Source: Profundibacterium mesophilum KAUST100406-0324
Lineage (GTDB): Bacteria > Pseudomonadota > Alphaproteobacteria > Rhodobacterales > Rhodobacteraceae
Direction: 5' to 3'
DNA: 64,000 nucleotides
Assembly (NCBI RefSeq): GCF_009835145.1
Contig: NZ_APKE01000013.1
Location: 1 to 64,000, forward strand
Shown here: positions 39,581 through 48,417 of the stretch, one piece after another
Layout: each line of letters opens with the position of its first letter
Position numbering within the stretch: position 1 is the stretch's first letter
Program-made: the position numbers and the translations under genes
Notes under the pieces: generated by a model
The model's input: only the letters and a program-made list of their open reading frames with translations
Database searches by the model: none
Told to the model about the DNA's origin: nothing

Positions 39581-40465
39581 ATGCCGAACAGCCGCTTCGC
39601 CGAGATCTTCAAGATCGTCACCGCAGATCGAGCAGAGCTGCTGTCCGACTGGCTGGAGACGCAGAAGGCAGCAGGCGTGCGTCGCCCGGACCTGTTCTCC
39701 GACGCGGAACTGACCGCCCAGCTGGGACAGTTCCTCGACGGGCTCACGGCGGCCTTGGCGGATGCCTCCGAGGAGCCGGGCGGCGATCTGCGCGACGAGG
39801 AATGGGCGCCCCTGCGCGACGCCCTGCTCGATATCCTGCGCGAACGGAGCGAGCGGGGCGCGGGCCTTGCCGAGCTGATGCGCTTCGTGCAGACCCTCTC
39901 CAACCCGCTCGCCGCACGCCTTACGGAAGAAGTTGCGGACCGGCCAGAACTGCTCAGCGGCGAGCTGTTGAAGATCAACCGCCTGCTCAACACCTGCGCG
40001 ACCTATGCCGGGACGCATCTTCTGGACGAGCGCGACGAGATCATCGAACGCCAGCGCGACGAGATGCGCGAGCTGTCGACCCCGGTGGTGCAGCTTTGGG
40101 AGCGTGTCCTGACGATCCCGCTGATCGGGACGCTCGACAGCGCCCGGGCGCAGGAAGTGATGGAGAACCTGCTAAACGCCATCGTCGAGCACCGCGCCGA
40201 GGTCGTCATCATCGACATCACCGGCGTCAGGGTCGTCGATACGCAGGTCGGTCAGCACCTGCTGCGCACCGCCTCGGCGGTCCGCCTGATGGGCGGGGAG
40301 GCGATCATCTCCGGCATCAGCCCCAAGATCGCCCAGACCATGGTCGAGCTGGGTGTCGATGTCGGCGAGGTGACGACACGTCCCACCATCCGTTCGGCCC
40401 TCGCGGAAGCCTTCCGCAAGGTCGGTTTCCAGATCGTGCGCGGCGAGGCGAGCCAGCGTGGCTGA
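39581..40465 (+). CDS. rsbR: RsbR-type stressosome sensor/scaffold
   Basis: A 294-aa protein: a helical N-terminal sensor domain (about 1-155) and a C-terminal STAS domain (166-285). The STAS part closely follows the Bacillus RsbRA pattern: ELSTPVVQLWERVLTIPLIG, VVIIDITGVRVVDT, GGEAIISGISPKIAQTMVELG. The two Thr residues used for RsbT phosphorylation in RsbRA (T171 and T205) match Thr214 (IDITGV) and Thr253 (AQTM). Start ATG at 39581 has GGAGAGG upstream; an in-frame ATG 36 bases earlier lacks one. It overlaps rsbS by 8 bases and heads a five-gene cluster. The signal sensed is unknown. Confidence 0.88.
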   Translation: MPNSRFAEIFKIVTADRAELLSDWLETQKAAGVRRPDLFSDAELTAQLGQFLDGLTAALADASEEPGGDLRDEEWAPLRDALLDILRERSERGAGLAELMRFVQTLSNPLAARLTEEVADRPELLSGELLKINRLLNTCATYAGTHLLDERDEIIERQRDEMRELSTPVVQLWERVLTIPLIGTLDSARAQEVMENLLNAIVEHRAEVVIIDITGVRVVDTQVGQHLLRTASAVRLMGGEAIISGISPKIAQTMVELGVDVGEVTTRPTIRSALAEAFRKVGFQIVRGEASQRG

Positions 40466-40820
40466 CACCATTTCCATCTATCTCGTCGAGCAGGTTCTGC
40501 TGGTCACGATCCCGGACAACATAACCGATACCGAAATCGTCGATCTGCTCGAGAATCTTTCGGAACGGATCGTCGGGGAAGCCGCGCGTGGCGTGGTGAT
40601 CGACATCGCCTCCCTCGAGATCGTCGACACCTTCGTCGGCCGCGTCCTGGCGCAGCTCTCATCTGTGGCGGGAATGCTGGGTGCGCGGACCTACGTGGTC
40701 GGCATGCGCCCCGCGGTGGCGATGACGCTGGTCGAGCTTGACATGGACCTGCCGGGCTGCCGAATGGCGCTGAGCCTGACGCAGGCGCTGCGCGAACTTC
40801 GGAGGGACGGGCTGGCGTGA
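40458..40820 (+). CDS. rsbS: RsbS-type STAS scaffold protein
   Basis: A 120-aa single STAS domain that in Bacillus builds the stressosome core with RsbR and holds RsbT until phosphorylated. Blocks GVVIDIASLEIVDTFVGR and GMRPAVAMTLVELDMDL align well with RsbS. At the site corresponding to the Bacillus phospho-acceptor Ser59 (IDSF) it has Thr58 (VDTF), an unusual but still phosphorylatable residue. GTG start overlapping rsbR; its stop overlaps the rsbT GTG (GTGA). Confidence 0.88.
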   Translation: MADTISIYLVEQVLLVTIPDNITDTEIVDLLENLSERIVGEAARGVVIDIASLEIVDTFVGRVLAQLSSVAGMLGARTYVVGMRPAVAMTLVELDMDLPGCRMALSLTQALRELRRDGLA

Positions 40821-41224
40821 CGGAGCGCGGCTCAGGGGCATCCGTCGTAGTCGCCTTGCGGGACGAGCACGATATTGCCCTTGCGCGCCGCGAGGTCGCC
40901 AAGGCCTGTGACCGTTTGAAGGCCGGCGCCCTGCGCAAGGTACGCTTCATCACGGCCGTCAGCGAGATCGTGCGCAACGCCGTCGATCACGGCGGCGGCG
41001 GGCAGATCGAGATCGACGTCGATCAGGCCAACAAGATGATCACGGTGCGCTGCACCGATACGGGCCCGGGCATTCCGGACATGGATCTCGCAATGAAGGA
41101 CGGGTATTCCTCTGCCCGGAGCATGGGAAAGGGCCTTGGCGGCGCAAAGCGGCTGGTGGACCGGTTCCGGATCGAAAATCGTCCCGAAGGCGGGATCGAG
41201 ATATGGATGAGTTCGCGGCTTTGA
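40817..41224 (+). CDS. rsbT: RsbT-type serine/threonine kinase (switch protein)
   Basis: A 135-aa GHKL-fold kinase. N-box SEIVRNAVDHGGGG, G1 box DTGPGIPDMDLAMKDGY and G2 box GKGLGGAKRLVDRF are intact and strongly like Bacillus RsbT (QGPGIPD, GLGAGLPGVKRLMD). Expected to phosphorylate RsbR and RsbS on stress and then be released to a downstream partner. In Bacillus the partner is the phosphatase RsbU; here candidates are the next two genes. Overlaps rsbS (GTGA) and the next gene by 22 bases. Confidence 0.88.
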   Translation: MTERGSGASVVVALRDEHDIALARREVAKACDRLKAGALRKVRFITAVSEIVRNAVDHGGGGQIEIDVDQANKMITVRCTDTGPGIPDMDLAMKDGYSSARSMGKGLGGAKRLVDRFRIENRPEGGIEIWMSSRL

Positions 41225-42252
41225 GGTTTCATCTCGACATCACCGACCCGAGTGCCGTATCGGCCTCGCGCCGCTTCGCGCGCTCCCTCGCCCAAAGGCT
41301 CGGGATCGGGGAGGAGCGCGCCGAGAAGGCCGCCATCGTCGCCTCAGAGATGGCGACCAACCTGCTCAAACATGTCGGACGCGGCAAGATCTTGATGTGT
41401 GGCGTGCTTGGCGCCGACGGCTACTGGCTGAGCATGGCCGCGATCGATGCCGGTCCGGGCATCTCCGACATCGCCGACGCGCTGCGCGACGGCGTGTCCT
41501 CCTCGGGCACGGGCGGCTCCGGCCTCGGGGCGATCTCGCGGCTGGGCGACCGGTTCGACATCCATTCGCGCAGCGGCGAGGGCACGGTCGTGCTGGCCGA
41601 GTTCGGCACCGGCATCCGCAGCGTCGCGGGCGTTACCGTCGGTGCCTTCCTGCAGCCGCATCCCGCCGAGACCAGCTGCGGCGACGGTTGGTATTGCCGC
41701 GACCGGAAGGGCACGCTCGATCTGGGCGTGGTCGACGGGCTGGGACATGGCAGCAAGGCCGAGCTTGCCGCCGACGAGGTCATCGACGCGCTGCGGCGCC
41801 AGTCGGGCGGGCCCGCATCCGCCATCATGGGCATCGGTGGCGAAATGCTCGGCAATCGCGGCGCCGTTGTCGGTGTCGCCTGTATCGAGGCGGCCGATCA
41901 CCGGATGAGCTACTGCTCGCTGGGCAATATCGCGGCGATGGTCATCACGCGCTCGGGCAAGGTCAAGCGGCTCATTGGGCGGGCCGGGCGGATCGGGGGG
42001 CGGGTGCCCGAGCTGTCGAACGAGACCTGCGCGCTCGCGCCCGGCGACACGGTCGTGCTGCATAGCGACGGGATCGCCACCTTGCGGCGCGAGCCTGCCG
42101 AGCTCGCCCCGCTGATGACACGCTCGCCAGCGCTCATCGCGGCGGTGCTGCAGCGAGATGGTTACCGCGAGCGCGACGATGCCTGCGTCGCCGTGGCGCG
42201 CATCACCGATGCGCCGCACTCACAGGGCGGCGCGCAGGGGATCGCGCGATGA
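41203..42252 (+). CDS. ATPase-SpoIIE/PP2C fusion phosphatase (RsbT/RsbW-like plus RsbX-like)
   Basis: A 349-aa two-domain protein. Residues 1-135 form a GHKL ATPase like RsbW/RsbT (VASEMATNLLKHVG, DAGPGISDIADALRDG, GGSGLGAISRLGDRFD). Residues about 150-345 form a PP2C/SpoIIE domain with metal-binding Asp in CGDGWYC and VVDGLGHGSKA. RsbX in Bacillus resets the stressosome by dephosphorylating RsbR/RsbS; this C-terminal domain could do the same while the N-terminal ATPase acts as a second switch. ATGA overlap with the kinase gene. Confidence 0.82.
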   Translation: MDEFAALRFHLDITDPSAVSASRRFARSLAQRLGIGEERAEKAAIVASEMATNLLKHVGRGKILMCGVLGADGYWLSMAAIDAGPGISDIADALRDGVSSSGTGGSGLGAISRLGDRFDIHSRSGEGTVVLAEFGTGIRSVAGVTVGAFLQPHPAETSCGDGWYCRDRKGTLDLGVVDGLGHGSKAELAADEVIDALRRQSGGPASAIMGIGGEMLGNRGAVVGVACIEAADHRMSYCSLGNIAAMVITRSGKVKRLIGRAGRIGGRVPELSNETCALAPGDTVVLHSDGIATLRREPAELAPLMTRSPALIAAVLQRDGYRERDDACVAVARITDAPHSQGGAQGIAR

Positions 42253-43406
42253 TCATCGCGCGGCTGCGGATTCAGAACGAGCGCGACATCGTCCGTCTGC
42301 GGACCCTCGGGTCGCGGATCGTGATGGCCACGGGCTTCTCGGGCTTTGCCGGCACGCGCGTCGTGACCGCGATGCTGGAACTGGCGCGCAACATGATCGA
42401 CCATGCGCCCGGCGGGCACCTGTCGTTGATGCTGCGCGAAGACGGAAAGCGCGTGCTGCTGGTCATCGAGGCGGTCGACCAGGGGCGCGGCATCGAGGCC
42501 AGCACCCGCGCCGCGGGAACGTCCGGCGCCAAGCGGCCAGGTCTCGGCTTGGGCCTGCAGGGCGTGCGCCGAATGGCTGATCAGTTCGACATCCAGACCG
42601 GCGTCGAGGGAACCCGTGTAAGCGCCTGTTTCCGAAGCATGATCGGCGTCAGCGATCTGCGCCGGGACCGCGAGAAGATCCTCGCCCTCGCGCAGAGTAC
42701 CGAGGAGGATGACCTGTCGGAGGTCTTGGGCCGCCAGAACCGCGAACTGCTCGACGCGATCGAGGAGCGCGACCTGCTGATGGCCGAGATGCACCATCGC
42801 ACCAAGAACAATCTCAGTCTCGTCATCAGCCTCATGCGGCTCAGCCGGAACGCGGCCAAGTCCGAGGAATCGCGCGATATCCTGCGCGACCTCGAGGGGC
42901 GTGTCTCGGCGATCGCGAAAGTTCATGACCAGTTGCAGCACGAGGGCGCCGCCGACATGGTCGAGCTGCTGAGCCTGTTGCGCGATGTCGCCGCCCAGTC
43001 GCGCAGCGCCTTCGCCTCCAGCGGGCGCGACATCGTCATCACTGTCGAGGGCGAGCCGGTGCGTCTTGCCTCCAGCACCGCGGTCGACTTGTCGCTGGTC
43101 GTCGGCGAGCTCATTACCAATGCCTGCAAACATGCCTTCACCGAACGCAGCGCCGGGACAATCACGATCTCGGCTGCCGGGATCGGCAACGACTACATCC
43201 TGGTGATCCGCGATGACGGGATCGGGCTGCCGGGGGACCTGGAACGTCCCGGACGGGCCATGTCACTGGGGTGGCGGATGGTACGCAGCATGGTTCAGAA
43301 GCACGGCGGCACCTTGCAGAACCGCAACGATGGCGGCCTTGTCACGACGCTGACCTTCGACCGCGCGCTGCTGGGTGTCGAGGCGGCGCAGACCGAGACC
43401 GACTGA
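42249..43406 (+). CDS. hybrid kinase: N-terminal RsbT-like ATPase plus HisKA_2 histidine kinase
   Basis: A 385-aa protein with no membrane span. Residues 1-130 form an RsbT/RsbW-like GHKL domain (LELARNMIDHAPGGH, DQGRGIE, GLGLGLQGVRRMADQFD). Then comes a HisKA_2 core with probable phospho-His183 in EMHHRTKNNLSLV and a second GHKL ATPase (VVGELITNACKHAF, DDGIGLPGD). It is the last gene of the cluster and its likely output: stressosome state read by the first ATPase, phosphate passed from His183 to an unlinked response regulator. HisKA_2/HWE kinases drive the PhyR general stress response in other alphaproteobacteria. Confidence 0.82.
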   Translation: MIIARLRIQNERDIVRLRTLGSRIVMATGFSGFAGTRVVTAMLELARNMIDHAPGGHLSLMLREDGKRVLLVIEAVDQGRGIEASTRAAGTSGAKRPGLGLGLQGVRRMADQFDIQTGVEGTRVSACFRSMIGVSDLRRDREKILALAQSTEEDDLSEVLGRQNRELLDAIEERDLLMAEMHHRTKNNLSLVISLMRLSRNAAKSEESRDILRDLEGRVSAIAKVHDQLQHEGAADMVELLSLLRDVAAQSRSAFASSGRDIVITVEGEPVRLASSTAVDLSLVVGELITNACKHAFTERSAGTITISAAGIGNDYILVIRDDGIGLPGDLERPGRAMSLGWRMVRSMVQKHGGTLQNRNDGGLVTTLTFDRALLGVEAAQTETD

Positions 43407-43410
43407 ACGG

Positions 43411-44463
43411 TCAGTCACCCGGCATGCCGGGAAGCGGATCGATGCGCGGCGCGCGTCCCAGTTCGATCCCCCGCCTGGACAGTCCAAGCATGCCCCGGGC
43501 CCGAAGATGTCCGCCGCGCGCCGCCGCGTCCATGTCGAGCACCTCTGACAGGCAGGCATCCGGATCGGCGATCGCGGGACGCCATGCCGCCATGTCGCGC
43601 GCCGCGACGATCCGGGCGATCCGCGCCGCCATCTCCGGCCAGCGTTCGCGGTCCATCTGCGCGTCGAAGATCTGCGCATCGAGGCCGAGCGCCCGCCGCA
43701 TCGCCGCATAGAATTTCGGCTCGAGCGCGCCCGCCGCGATGAACTTTTCGTCGCGTGTGGCATAGCATCTGTAAAAGGGCGCCGCTCCGTCCAGCAGGTT
43801 CGCTTCGCGTGCCGCGCTCCCGATACCGGCATTGCGCAGCCCGTAGCTCAGCGCCATGAGAAGCGCCGCGCCATCCGCCATCGCGGCGTCGATGACGGCG
43901 CCGCGCCCGCTCGTCCGGGCAGCGAGCAGCGCGGCGAGAACGGCGAAGGCCGCCATCATCCCGCCGCCCCCGAAATCACCGACGAGCGACAGCGGCGGCG
44001 GCGGTGGCGCGTCCCTGCGGCCCATCGCGTGCAGGGCGCCGGACTGGGCGATGTAGTTGATGTCATGTCCGGGATGGGTGGCAAGGGGCCCGTCCTGGCC
44101 ATAGCCGGTAAGGCGGCAATAGACGATGGCGCGGTTGCGTGCGGCGCAGGCTGCGGGATCGAGCCCGAGCCGCTCCATGACGCCCGGACGGAACCCCTCG
44201 AGAAGGATGTCCGCCCCGGCGACCAGCTCCAATGCCGCCGCGCGCCCGCCGGAGGATTTGAGATCGAGCGGCACCTCGCGGGCCCGGCCGCGCAGCATCA
44301 TGTCCGCATCCCCGGCATCGATCCCACCGGGCTGTCCGCCGGGCCGGGTGACGCGGGTGATCCGTGCGCCGTGATCGGCCAGCATCATCGCGCAGAAGGG
44401 CACGGGCCCGATGGCATCGAATTCGAGCACCTCGATCCCGTCGAGCGGGCCCGTGCCGCTCAT
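43411..44463 (-). CDS. CaiB/BaiF family III CoA-transferase (alpha-methylacyl-CoA racemase-like)
   Basis: A 350-aa family III CoA-transferase. Motifs: [22 protein letters not shown] at the N-terminus, [12 protein letters not shown], and [17 protein letters not shown], whose Asp is the catalytic residue that forms an acyl anhydride. The GHDINY variant and size fit alpha-methylacyl-CoA racemases, which invert 2-methyl stereocentres without moving CoA. With the MaoC hydratase (ATGA overlap) and a divergent acyl-CoA dehydrogenase it suggests breakdown of a branched or alpha-substituted acyl compound. Confidence 0.8.
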   Translation of the reverse strand: MSGTGPLDGIEVLEFDAIGPVPFCAMMLADHGARITRVTRPGGQPGGIDAGDADMMLRGRAREVPLDLKSSGGRAAALELVAGADILLEGFRPGVMERLGLDPAACAARNRAIVYCRLTGYGQDGPLATHPGHDINYIAQSGALHAMGRRDAPPPPPLSLVGDFGGGGMMAAFAVLAALLAARTSGRGAVIDAAMADGAALLMALSYGLRNAGIGSAAREANLLDGAAPFYRCYATRDEKFIAAGALEPKFYAAMRRALGLDAQIFDAQMDRERWPEMAARIARIVAARDMAAWRPAIADPDACLSEVLDMDAAARGGHLRARGMLGLSRRGIELGRAPRIDPLPGMPGD

Positions 44464-44918
44464 GCCTGCGGCGGCCGGCGGTGCATCAGCGCGGCGCGGT
44501 CGCAGCGCGCGACCAGCACGCCGTTCTGGTTGAAGGCTTCGTGGACGAAATCGACGATGCCGGCGCGCGGGCGCGATCCGCTGGCCCTGCACCCCTTCAC
44601 CGTGCTGCGCACGTGCAGCGTGTCGCCGTGAAAGACCGGCGCGGGAAAGCGCACGTCGCTCATACCCAGATTGGCCACCGTGGTACCGAGCGTCGTCTCG
44701 TGAACCGACAGGCCGATCATCATCCCCAGGGTCAGGAGGGAGTTGACGAGGGGTTTGCCGAACTCGGTCTCTTCGGCAAAATGACGATCGATATGAAGGG
44801 GTTGCGGGTTGTATGTCATGGAGCAGAAGAAGAGGTTGTCCGCCTCGCTCACGGTGCGCGTGATGGCGTGCTCGATGACCATTCCCTCGGTGAACTCCTC
44901 GAACCACAATCCCGCCAT
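44460..44918 (-). CDS. MaoC family dehydratase
   Basis: A 152-aa hot-dog-fold hydratase/dehydratase acting on enoyl-CoA-type substrates. Typical are [20 protein letters not shown] (active-site helix, Asn in place of the usual Asp of D-N-P-x-H) and [15 protein letters not shown]. Similar to mesaconyl-CoA/beta-methylmalyl-CoA hydratase-type MaoC proteins. Start ATG at 44918 has AGGAGG upstream. Coupled to the CoA-transferase gene. Confidence 0.82.
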   Translation of the reverse strand: MAGLWFEEFTEGMVIEHAITRTVSEADNLFFCSMTYNPQPLHIDRHFAEETEFGKPLVNSLLTLGMMIGLSVHETTLGTTVANLGMSDVRFPAPVFHGDTLHVRSTVKGCRASGSRPRAGIVDFVHEAFNQNGVLVARCDRAALMHRRPPQA

Positions 44919-45124
44919 CGTCCCGTTCCCCTCCTGATCGATCGGAGCATGTGCGCCCGATTCCACGGTCGAGCCTATCGCCCCGCGCGCCGATGTCACC
45001 TGTTCATATCGGCACGCGCGGCGGGCCGGGATGATCGGGGGAAAAACGTGGCGCGGCGGCGCGCCGTCGGGCATGCTTGCGGATACCGTGTCCGGTCGGC
45101 GGCGCGGTCCTTGGGGGAGGGCGG

Positions 45125-46330
45125 ATGATGGCACAGGACATGGGACGACAGGGTGGAACGGGGCCGGGCGCGGAGCGCGGCACCGGCGCGGCGCCGGGGC
45201 TCTTCGTGCCCGAGCATGACATGCTGCGTGCGCAGCTGCGCCGTTTCGTCAAAGAGGAGATCACCCCCCATGCGGCCCGCTGGGAGGAAGAGGGCGCCGT
45301 GCCGCGCAGCCTTCTGCGCCGGATGGGGGAGCTTGGCTTTCTGGGGATGCGCATCTCGCCGGAGCATGGCGGGTCTGGCATGGATGAGCGCGCCAGCGTG
45401 ATCCTCGCCGAGGAGCTGGGCCGATCGACCTTCTCGGGGGTCGCGATCACCGTGCTCGTGCATACGGACATGGCCTCCGTGCATGTCACCAATGCCGGGA
45501 CGGCGGCCCAGAGGGCGCGATACATGCCCGGCATCGTCGACGGAAGCTGCATCACCGCCGTCGGCATAACCGAGCCCGCCGCCGGCTCCGACGTGAAGGG
45601 CCTGCGCAGCACGGCGCGCCGCGATGGCGACGGGTTCATCCTCGATGGGGCCAAGACCTTCATCACCAATGGCGTTCTGGCCGATCTTTACTGCATCGCC
45701 GCGCGCACCGATCCCGACGCCCCCCCGGGCCGCGGCATGACCATGTTCCTGCTGGAGAAGGGCATGCCCGGCTTCACCGTGTCAAAGGCGCTCGACAAGC
45801 ACGGCTGGCGCAGTTCGGACACTGCCGAGCTGAGCTTCGACGGGGTGCGGCTGCCGGTATCGTCGGTGCTGGGCGAGGAGGGGCGCGGCTTTTACGAGAT
45901 CATGAAGAATTTCCAGAACGAACGCCTCGTGCTGGGAGCGATGTGCCTTGGCGAGGCGCAGGCCGCGCTCGATCTCACCCTCGAGCATCTGCGCACCCGT
46001 TCGGCATTCGGAGCGCCCCTGTGGGACAAGCAGGCGATCCGCCAGCGGCTTGCGATGCTCTCCGCGCGCGTCGAGGCGGGACGGCAGATGGTTTATGCCA
46101 CGGCGGCGCGGGCGGCGGCGGGCGAGCCGGTGGTGCGCGAGGTGTCGATGATCAAGGCGTATTGGGGCGAGCTGGTGAACGAGGTCATGTATGACTGTTT
46201 GCAGTTCCACGGGGGCATGGGGTTCATGCGCGGCAGCGTGATCGAACGGATGGCCCGCGATGCCAGGGTGCAGTCGATCGGCGGCGGCGCCAGCGAGGTC
46301 ATGCTCGAGGAGGTGGCCAAGCGACTGTGA
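45125..46330 (+). CDS. acyl-CoA dehydrogenase
   Basis: FAD-dependent acyl-CoA dehydrogenase of 401 aa. Signature [36 protein letters not shown], the FQNERL motif and the C-terminal [23 protein letters not shown] are present. A 20-residue Gly-rich N-terminus precedes the catalytic fold. It introduces the alpha-beta double bond in an acyl-CoA, electrons going to ETF. Divergent from the MaoC/CoA-transferase pair, which suggests one catabolic route. Converges with pobA. Confidence 0.87.
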   Translation: MMAQDMGRQGGTGPGAERGTGAAPGLFVPEHDMLRAQLRRFVKEEITPHAARWEEEGAVPRSLLRRMGELGFLGMRISPEHGGSGMDERASVILAEELGRSTFSGVAITVLVHTDMASVHVTNAGTAAQRARYMPGIVDGSCITAVGITEPAAGSDVKGLRSTARRDGDGFILDGAKTFITNGVLADLYCIAARTDPDAPPGRGMTMFLLEKGMPGFTVSKALDKHGWRSSDTAELSFDGVRLPVSSVLGEEGRGFYEIMKNFQNERLVLGAMCLGEAQAALDLTLEHLRTRSAFGAPLWDKQAIRQRLAMLSARVEAGRQMVYATAARAAAGEPVVREVSMIKAYWGELVNEVMYDCLQFHGGMGFMRGSVIERMARDARVQSIGGGASEVMLEEVAKRL

Positions 46331-46354
46331 GCGCCTTTTTGCCGCGCGGCCCGA

Positions 46355-47524
46355 TCAATAGGGCAGGCCGACATAGTTCTCCGCCATCAGGGCCTGCGCC
46401 GCGCGGCTGGTGCGCAGCATGTCGAGCTCGGCCAGCTGCATCTTGTATTCGAAGCCCGACTGATCGGGGAAGCGGTGCAGGAGACCGCTGAACCACCACG
46501 AGAAGCGCTCGGTCTTCCACACGCGGGCGAGCGCGTCCTCCGAGTAGCGCCGCAGGAGGGTCTCGTCGCCGCGCGCATAGCGCGCGATCAACGCGCGCGA
46601 GAGGTAGTGGACATCGGCCGCCGCGGCATTGAGCCCCTTGGCGCCGGTGGGCGGAACGATATGGGCCGCGTCGCCGCACAGGAACAGACGGCCCCAGCTC
46701 ATCGGCTCGCAGACGAAGGAGCGCAGCGGGGCGATGGACTTCTCGATCGCGGGGCCGGTCACGAGCGCCTCGGCCGCTTCGGGCGGGATGCGCCGCTTCA
46801 GCTCTTCCCAGAAATCGGCATCGCTCCAGCTGTCGGGCGTGTCGTCGAGGCGGCATTGCACGTAATACCGGCTGAGCCCTTCATTGCGCATGGAACACAA
46901 GGCGAAGCCGCGCGGCGCGTTGGCATAGATCAGCTCGTGATGCACCGGCCGCGTGCGCGAGAGCACCCCGAGCCAGCCGAAGGGATAGACCTTCTCGTAT
47001 TCGCGGCGCTGTGTCTCCGGAATGGTGCGGCGGGAGACGCCGTGAAACCCGTCGCAGCCGGCCACGTAATCGCAGCGCAGGGTGCGCTGGGTGCCGTCTT
47101 CGGTGAAGCTCACCGTCGGCGCATCCCCGTCCGCGCCATCGATCACCACGTCGCCGACGCCGAAATGGATGGGCGCGCCGGCCCTGTCCCGGGCATCATA
47201 GAGATCGCGCGTCACTTCCGTCTGCCCGTAGACCATCACCGGTTTTCCCGTCAGCGCCTCGAAGTCGATGCGGAAGGACTGCTCTGCGTAACTGATCGTG
47301 GCGCCCGAATGCGCAAAGCCCTCGGCCTGCAGGCGGGCGCCGCAACCGGCCTGTCGCATGAGGCCGACCAGCCCCTGTTCGAGCACACCCGCCCGGATGC
47401 GGCCGAGCACATGCTCGCGGCTTTGCCGCTCGAGGATGACCGTTCCGATCCCCGCGCGCTGCAGGAGCTGCCCCAGCAAGAGCCCGGCGGGTCCGCCGCC
47501 GATGATCGCCACCTGAGTGTCCAT
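46355..47524 (-). CDS. pobA: 4-hydroxybenzoate 3-monooxygenase
   Basis: Flavoprotein hydroxylase of 389 aa converting 4-hydroxybenzoate to protocatechuate with NAD(P)H and oxygen. FAD motif VAIIGGGPAGLLLGQLL at 5-21, the DG-type motif YVAGCDGFHGVSR and LFLCGDAAHIVPPTGAKGLN are all in place, and length matches the Pseudomonas enzyme (394 aa). It ends the pca operon here, supplying the substrate for PcaGH. Start ATG at 47524 is the family start (MDTQVAIIGG). Confidence 0.95.
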   Translation of the reverse strand: MDTQVAIIGGGPAGLLLGQLLQRAGIGTVILERQSREHVLGRIRAGVLEQGLVGLMRQAGCGARLQAEGFAHSGATISYAEQSFRIDFEALTGKPVMVYGQTEVTRDLYDARDRAGAPIHFGVGDVVIDGADGDAPTVSFTEDGTQRTLRCDYVAGCDGFHGVSRRTIPETQRREYEKVYPFGWLGVLSRTRPVHHELIYANAPRGFALCSMRNEGLSRYYVQCRLDDTPDSWSDADFWEELKRRIPPEAAEALVTGPAIEKSIAPLRSFVCEPMSWGRLFLCGDAAHIVPPTGAKGLNAAAADVHYLSRALIARYARGDETLLRRYSEDALARVWKTERFSWWFSGLLHRFPDQSGFEYKMQLAELDMLRTSRAAQALMAENYVGLPY

Positions 47525-47574
47525 GACCGTCCTTTCGATTGCCGCCGGTTCTGCGCCGCCGCCATTCCGCCCGC

Positions 47575-48408
47575 TCAGAGCGGCGCGCGAAGCCCGAGGA
47601 TGTCGCGCGCCTGCCGCCAGGTCGCGACGGGGCGCTCGTGGCGTTCGCAGATCTCGGCCGTGCGGGCGACCAGCGCCGCGTTCGAAGGCGCGAGGCGGTC
47701 CCGATCGAGGCGGATGTTGTCCTCGAGCCCGGTGCGTGTATGCCCGCCGCGCGAGATCGCCCATTCGTTCAGCACGATCTGCGCCGGTCCGATCCCCGCC
47801 GCGCACCACAGCGCATCGGGGGCAAGACGTTCGAGCGTCTCGATGTAGAAATCGAAAATACGCTCATCCGCCGGCATCGCGTTGCGCACTCCCATGACGA
47901 ATTGCACATAGAGCGGCCGGCGCAGACGCCCATCCTGCGCCATTCGCGCGGCCTGCACGATATGGCCGAGGTCGAAAGCCTCGATCTCCGGCAGCACGTC
48001 GTGGGCGATCATCTCGGAGGCGAGCCAGTCCACGAGATCGGGACTGTTCTCGTAGACCCGGGTCGGGAAATTGTTGGAGCCGACAGTCAGGGAGGCCATG
48101 TCGGGGCGCAGGGGCAGCATGCCGCCCCGCTCGCGCCCCGAGCCGGACCGCCCGCCGGTGGAGAACTGGATGACCATGCCGGGGCAATGCGTCTCCAGGC
48201 CTTCCTTCAGCCGGGCGAACCGGTCGGGATCGGAGGTGGGCCGCGCGTCGTCGTCGCGCACGTGGCAATGGGCGATGCTGGCCCCGGCCTCGAAGGCGGC
48301 CTGCGTGCTCTCGATCTGCTCGGTGATCGTCACGGGCACGGCGGGATTGTCGGCCTTTCCGGGCACCGAGCCCGTGATGGCGACACAGATGATGCATGGC
48401 TTGCCCAT
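47575..48408 (-). CDS. beta-keto acid cleavage enzyme (BKACE)
   Basis: A TIM-barrel zinc enzyme of 277 aa formerly called DUF849 / 3-keto-5-aminohexanoate cleavage protein. Zinc ligands appear in HCHVRDDDARPTSD; FSTGGRSGSGRERGG and TVGSNNFPTRVYENSP are the substrate and CoA region, with QFVMGVRNAMPAD later. Family reaction: a beta-keto acid plus acetyl-CoA gives acetoacetate plus a new acyl-CoA. In this pca operon the obvious substrate is beta-ketoadipate, giving succinyl-CoA and acetoacetate; that is inference. It sits 10 bases after pcaG. Confidence 0.85.
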   Translation of the reverse strand: MGKPCIICVAITGSVPGKADNPAVPVTITEQIESTQAAFEAGASIAHCHVRDDDARPTSDPDRFARLKEGLETHCPGMVIQFSTGGRSGSGRERGGMLPLRPDMASLTVGSNNFPTRVYENSPDLVDWLASEMIAHDVLPEIEAFDLGHIVQAARMAQDGRLRRPLYVQFVMGVRNAMPADERIFDFYIETLERLAPDALWCAAGIGPAQIVLNEWAISRGGHTRTGLEDNIRLDRDRLAPSNAALVARTAEICERHERPVATWRQARDILGLRAPL

Positions 48409-48417
48409 TGGCGCTCC

